Source: Zymomonas sp. (GTDB lineage: Bacteria > Pseudomonadota > Alphaproteobacteria > Sphingomonadales > Sphingomonadaceae). Taken from it: DNA of 14,902 bases. The notes under the pieces were generated by a model. That model was given only the letters and a program-made list of their open reading frames with translations, had not been told where the DNA came from and searched no databases. Both the position numbers and the translations under genes were made by a program. Positions 12,788-14,902 of this stretch are shown here, piece after piece (positions within the stretch are counted from its first letter, which is position 1; each line of letters begins with the position of its first letter). The DNA lies in assembly GCF_020216885.1 (NCBI RefSeq), contig NZ_JAIWON010000113.1, positions 1 through 14,902 of the forward strand. The letters are read 5' to 3'.

Positions 12788-13390
12788 CTATCGCGGCTCA
12801 ACCCAACCGATGGTACCATCTACACGACGATAAACCATATTATGATGGCCTGATTTGCTGTTCACGAAGAGCAAAGCCGTCGTGTTGCGAAGATCAAGCA
12901 TCAAAACAGCATCGGAAACGCTGGCCGTTGGAATATCAACCTGCATTTCGGCAATGACAGGAGGATGATCGCCTTGCTCTTTTTCATCCTCTTCAATGTC
13001 GAAGACCGTATAATGCGCGTTATCCTGATCCGCCTTGGCTGCGGCCTCCGTGAGAGTGATTGCGGCTTCATCAATAGAAGGCGTATTTTGCTGGATGCGG
13101 GTCTGTAAACGTCGATGATGTCGCCGTAACTGTTTTTCAATCTTGGCCGCTGCCTGATCGAAAGCGGCATGGGCATCTTTGTCTATACCGCCTGCTTTTA
13201 GAATAATATCCCGCATGGCATGGATAATAATATCGCAGGAAATAATAGCGTGGCGACGATTACCGAAAGTGACAGAGGCGCTTAGGCATTTGGGGAAATA
13301 TTTGCTGACGATCTGGCTAAGATGGTCATTGACATATTCTCTTAAAGCCGCGCCTGTATCAATCTGATGGCCGGAAATACGGATATCCAT
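12788..13390 (-). CDS. hpf: Ribosome hibernation promoting factor, long form
   Basis: HPF binds the small ribosomal subunit in slow growth and joins ribosomes into inactive 100S dimers. The N-terminal half (about 1-100) is the HPF/RaiA fold (MDIRISGHQIDTGAALREYVNDHLSQI... KIEKQLRRHHRRL). After an acidic linker (about 105-145) comes the C-terminal dimerisation domain with SVSDAVLMLDL, LLFVNSKSG, MVYRRVDGTIGWVEPR, so it is the 200-residue long form. The start was chosen at 13390: GGAGGGAG lies 5 bp before this ATG. A frame-matched ATG at 13405 lacks a ribosome site, and its own codons would form that Shine-Dalgarno. It stands 112 bp after dnaQ, with no clear terminator between, so some transcript may come from there. 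Confidence 0.94.
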   Translation of the reverse strand: MDIRISGHQIDTGAALREYVNDHLSQIVSKYFPKCLSASVTFGNRRHAIISCDIIIHAMRDIILKAGGIDKDAHAAFDQAAAKIEKQLRRHHRRLQTRIQQNTPSIDEAAITLTEAAAKADQDNAHYTVFDIEEDEKEQGDHPPVIAEMQVDIPTASVSDAVLMLDLRNTTALLFVNSKSGHHNMVYRRVDGTIGWVEPR

Positions 13391-13502
13391 CTTGACTCCC
13401 TCCATGCACTTAAAAAATCTTGTAACTTATAAGCCCCAAATCTCTCGAAAAGAGAAAATGATCACATCCGTCTTTATTAACGTCAGAAAGCTAGATTTTG
13501 TT

Positions 13503-14207
13503 TCATGCCCGACGCCAGACAGGATTAGAAATTTTGTCAATAAACGCGCCGTGACGCAATAATTCTTGTGGACTGGCTTCGTGCGGTCTCGGCTGTCTTT
13601 TGACTCTTTTGTTTCGTGGTAAGCCGGAAACGGTATTGGGCGTAGAAGAACGCCCGTCATTCTGACTGTTATTGTCATCCAGCACCAAGCCGATTTGGCG
13701 CCCACCTGTCAGTTCGACATAAAGCTGTGCCAGCAATTCGGCATCGAGCAAAGCGCCATGTTTAACGCGATGACTGCGGTCGATACCGTAGCGAGTACAT
13801 AAGGCATCAAGCGTATGTTTGGCACCTGGATGTTTGCCGCGGGCAATCGCCAAGGTATCGACCATTCGGGTCATACAAATGGTCGGAAGGCCGCATTTAT
13901 CCAATTCGTAATTCAAAAAGCCGAAATCGAAGGCCGCATTATGAGCGACTAAAGGCGACAATTTGAGAAAGGAAAGCAATTCTTGCGCTTTATCGGCAAA
14001 AAGCGGCTTGTCTGCCAAAAATTCATCAGACAGACCATGGATTGATTCCGCGACGGCATCCATTTTTCGTTCGGGATTAAAATAGCAATGAAAGCTGTTA
14101 CCTGTCTCAACCTTGTTGATCAGCTCGACACAACCGATTTCAACCAGACGATCGCCGTTAATGGGGCTGAGGCCGGTGGTTTCGGTATCAAAGACAATTT
14201 CGCGCAT
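13503..14207 (-). CDS. dnaQ: DNA polymerase III epsilon subunit (3'-5' proofreading exonuclease)
   Basis: The 234-residue protein is a DEDDh exonuclease that removes mismatched nucleotides within the replicative polymerase core. Motif ExoI is MREIVFDTETTGL (Asp7, Glu9), ExoII is LVAHNAAFDFGFLNYEL (Asp94), and ExoIII is HGALLDAELLAQLY (His150, Asp155). GRQIGLVL at 169-176 fits the QxxLxL beta-clamp binding motif found just after the nuclease domain. The last 50 residues are basic and Pro-rich and should bind the alpha subunit. An open frame extends 30 codons further upstream into coaE, but those residues do not resemble DnaQ, so Met at 14207 is the start. It follows coaE by 7 bp, giving translational coupling; its own ribosome site is poor. 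Confidence 0.96.
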   Translation of the reverse strand: MREIVFDTETTGLSPINGDRLVEIGCVELINKVETGNSFHCYFNPERKMDAVAESIHGLSDEFLADKPLFADKAQELLSFLKLSPLVAHNAAFDFGFLNYELDKCGLPTICMTRMVDTLAIARGKHPGAKHTLDALCTRYGIDRSHRVKHGALLDAELLAQLYVELTGGRQIGLVLDDNNSQNDGRSSTPNTVSGLPRNKRVKRQPRPHEASPQELLRHGAFIDKISNPVWRRA

Positions 14208-14214
14208 AACAACA

Positions 14215-14808
14215 CTATCGGCTACCTTGTCCGACAAGGCAACTGGTGATCTGCCTGACTTGTGCGGCAAGGGCGATAATATTGCGGCCATTCTCAATAA
14301 TAAAATCGGCCTGTTGTCTTTTTTTTCGGTCTGGCCATTGGCGTGCTAGCAATCCGCGAAAGCGTGATTCGGTCATATTAGGGCGCGATAACGCCCGTCT
14401 TTTCTGTATCCAATAGGGCGCAGAAACCACCGCGATATAATCGACTGAACGGGTAAATCCGGCCTCGAATAACAGAGGGATATCAACAACCACCAAAGGG
14501 TGGCTCTGGTTTTTTCGTAAAAATAGCTGGAGTTCTTCGACCACCGCTGGATGGATGATGGCTTCCAGACGACGAAAGCCTTCGGGATTTTTTAGGAGCT
14601 GTTCGCCGAGTTTTTGGCGGTTGACCCCTTTTTCATCAATGACCCCAGAAAAGGCCTGACCAATCGCAGGGAGTAACCGTCCATTGGGGGCTTGTAATTG
14701 ATGCACGACTTTATCGGCATCAAAAACAGGGCGCCTCATCTGGCTAAAAAGACGGGAAACCGTTGATTTCCCCATGGCAATGGAGCCGGTCAGGCCTAGA
14801 ATAATCAT
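14215..14808 (-). CDS. coaE: Dephospho-CoA kinase
   Basis: CoaE phosphorylates dephospho-CoA with ATP, the last step of coenzyme A synthesis. The 197-residue protein shows the P-loop GLTGSIAMGKST (Gly8-Ser15), FDADKVVH with Asp30/Asp32, IIHPAV (His86-Pro87), VVVDIPLLFEAG (109-117) and the C-terminal ADFIIENGRN, all characteristic of the family and of normal length. AAGGGA lies 5 bp before the ATG. It sits between aroE (14 bp upstream) and dnaQ (7 bp downstream), the usual alphaproteobacterial order, and is read from a promoter beyond the right edge. Confidence 0.97.
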   Translation of the reverse strand: MIILGLTGSIAMGKSTVSRLFSQMRRPVFDADKVVHQLQAPNGRLLPAIGQAFSGVIDEKGVNRQKLGEQLLKNPEGFRRLEAIIHPAVVEELQLFLRKNQSHPLVVVDIPLLFEAGFTRSVDYIAVVSAPYWIQKRRALSRPNMTESRFRGLLARQWPDRKKRQQADFIIENGRNIIALAAQVRQITSCLVGQGSR

Positions 14809-14822
14809 ATGATCCCTTGGGT

Positions 14823-14902
14823 TTATGCTTGTTGGGTTAGTAACGCCCGCAAAGCCTGATCTTGGTCACGGGGCGGTTTACGATCATAAAAGAGTTCAAA
14901 AG
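14823..14902 (-). CDS. aroE: Shikimate dehydrogenase, C-terminal end (runs off the right edge)
   Basis: Only the last 26 codons are present. They read FELFYDRKPPRDQDQ...RALLTQQA and stop at TAA 14825-14823. The FExFxxxxPPR...LRALL pattern is typical of the C-terminal helix of alphaproteobacterial AroE, and the position directly before coaE-dnaQ supports this. The active-site parts are outside the window, so the call rests on a short motif and gene order. Confidence 0.65.
   Translation of the reverse strand, partial: FELFYDRKPPRDQDQALRALLTQQA

Noticed and set aside
14208..14297. 30-codon N-terminal extension of DnaQ
   Set aside because: It lies within the coaE C-terminus, lacks a ribosome site and is not DnaQ-like, while MREIVFDTETTG is the standard start.

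Overview
The window looks like chromosomal DNA of an alphaproteobacterium of the Sphingomonadales, most likely Zymomonas or a close relative. I base this on moderate GC genes separated by very AT-rich spacers, an alphaproteobacterial aroE-coaE-dnaQ order, a DUF1491 protein, a long HPF next to ptsN, and a stand-alone Mrr close to purH. The genus is recalled knowledge and was not tested by search.

Layout. Left end, minus strand: lutB (N-terminal part only) and lutA of a lactate-oxidation iron-sulfur operon. Then about 540 bp of AT-rich spacer with a Fur-box-like inverted repeat and a possible small RNA or small ORF. Positions 1587-2534 (+) encode an exported Sel1-repeat protein. A long structured leader (2535-2931) precedes purH (2932-4536, +), which ends in a strong intrinsic terminator. 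mrr (4726-5649, +), a type IV restriction enzyme, follows with its own candidate promoter. Next, on the minus strand, are a 15-repeat exported Sel1 protein (5679-7577) and a TonB-dependent receptor (7799-10219). About 350 bp rich in inverted repeats follow, some of them likely operators of the receptor gene.

The right third is mostly housekeeping. A YcgN/UPF0260 metal-cluster protein (minus) is divergent from a secreted ankyrin-repeat protein (+). The rest is on the minus strand and, read in transcription order from the right edge, is aroE (C-terminal end), coaE, dnaQ, hpf, ptsN and a DUF1491 gene. aroE-coaE-dnaQ are packed with 14 and 7 bp gaps, and ptsN and the DUF1491 gene overlap by one base. 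The 200 bp between hpf and ptsN hold two striking stem-loops, neither of which looks like a classical terminator.

Functional themes are lactate oxidation (lutAB), purine synthesis (purH), defence against modified DNA (mrr), envelope functions (TonB receptor, two Sel1 proteins and one ankyrin protein, all with signal peptides), coenzyme A synthesis, replication proofreading, and growth-state control (HPF, PTS-Ntr). I see no CRISPR array, tRNA, rRNA, insertion sequence or phage gene. The points most worth following up are the non-coding elements: the 1260-1446 unit, the purH leader, the palindromes before the TonB receptor, and the hpf-ptsN stem-loops.
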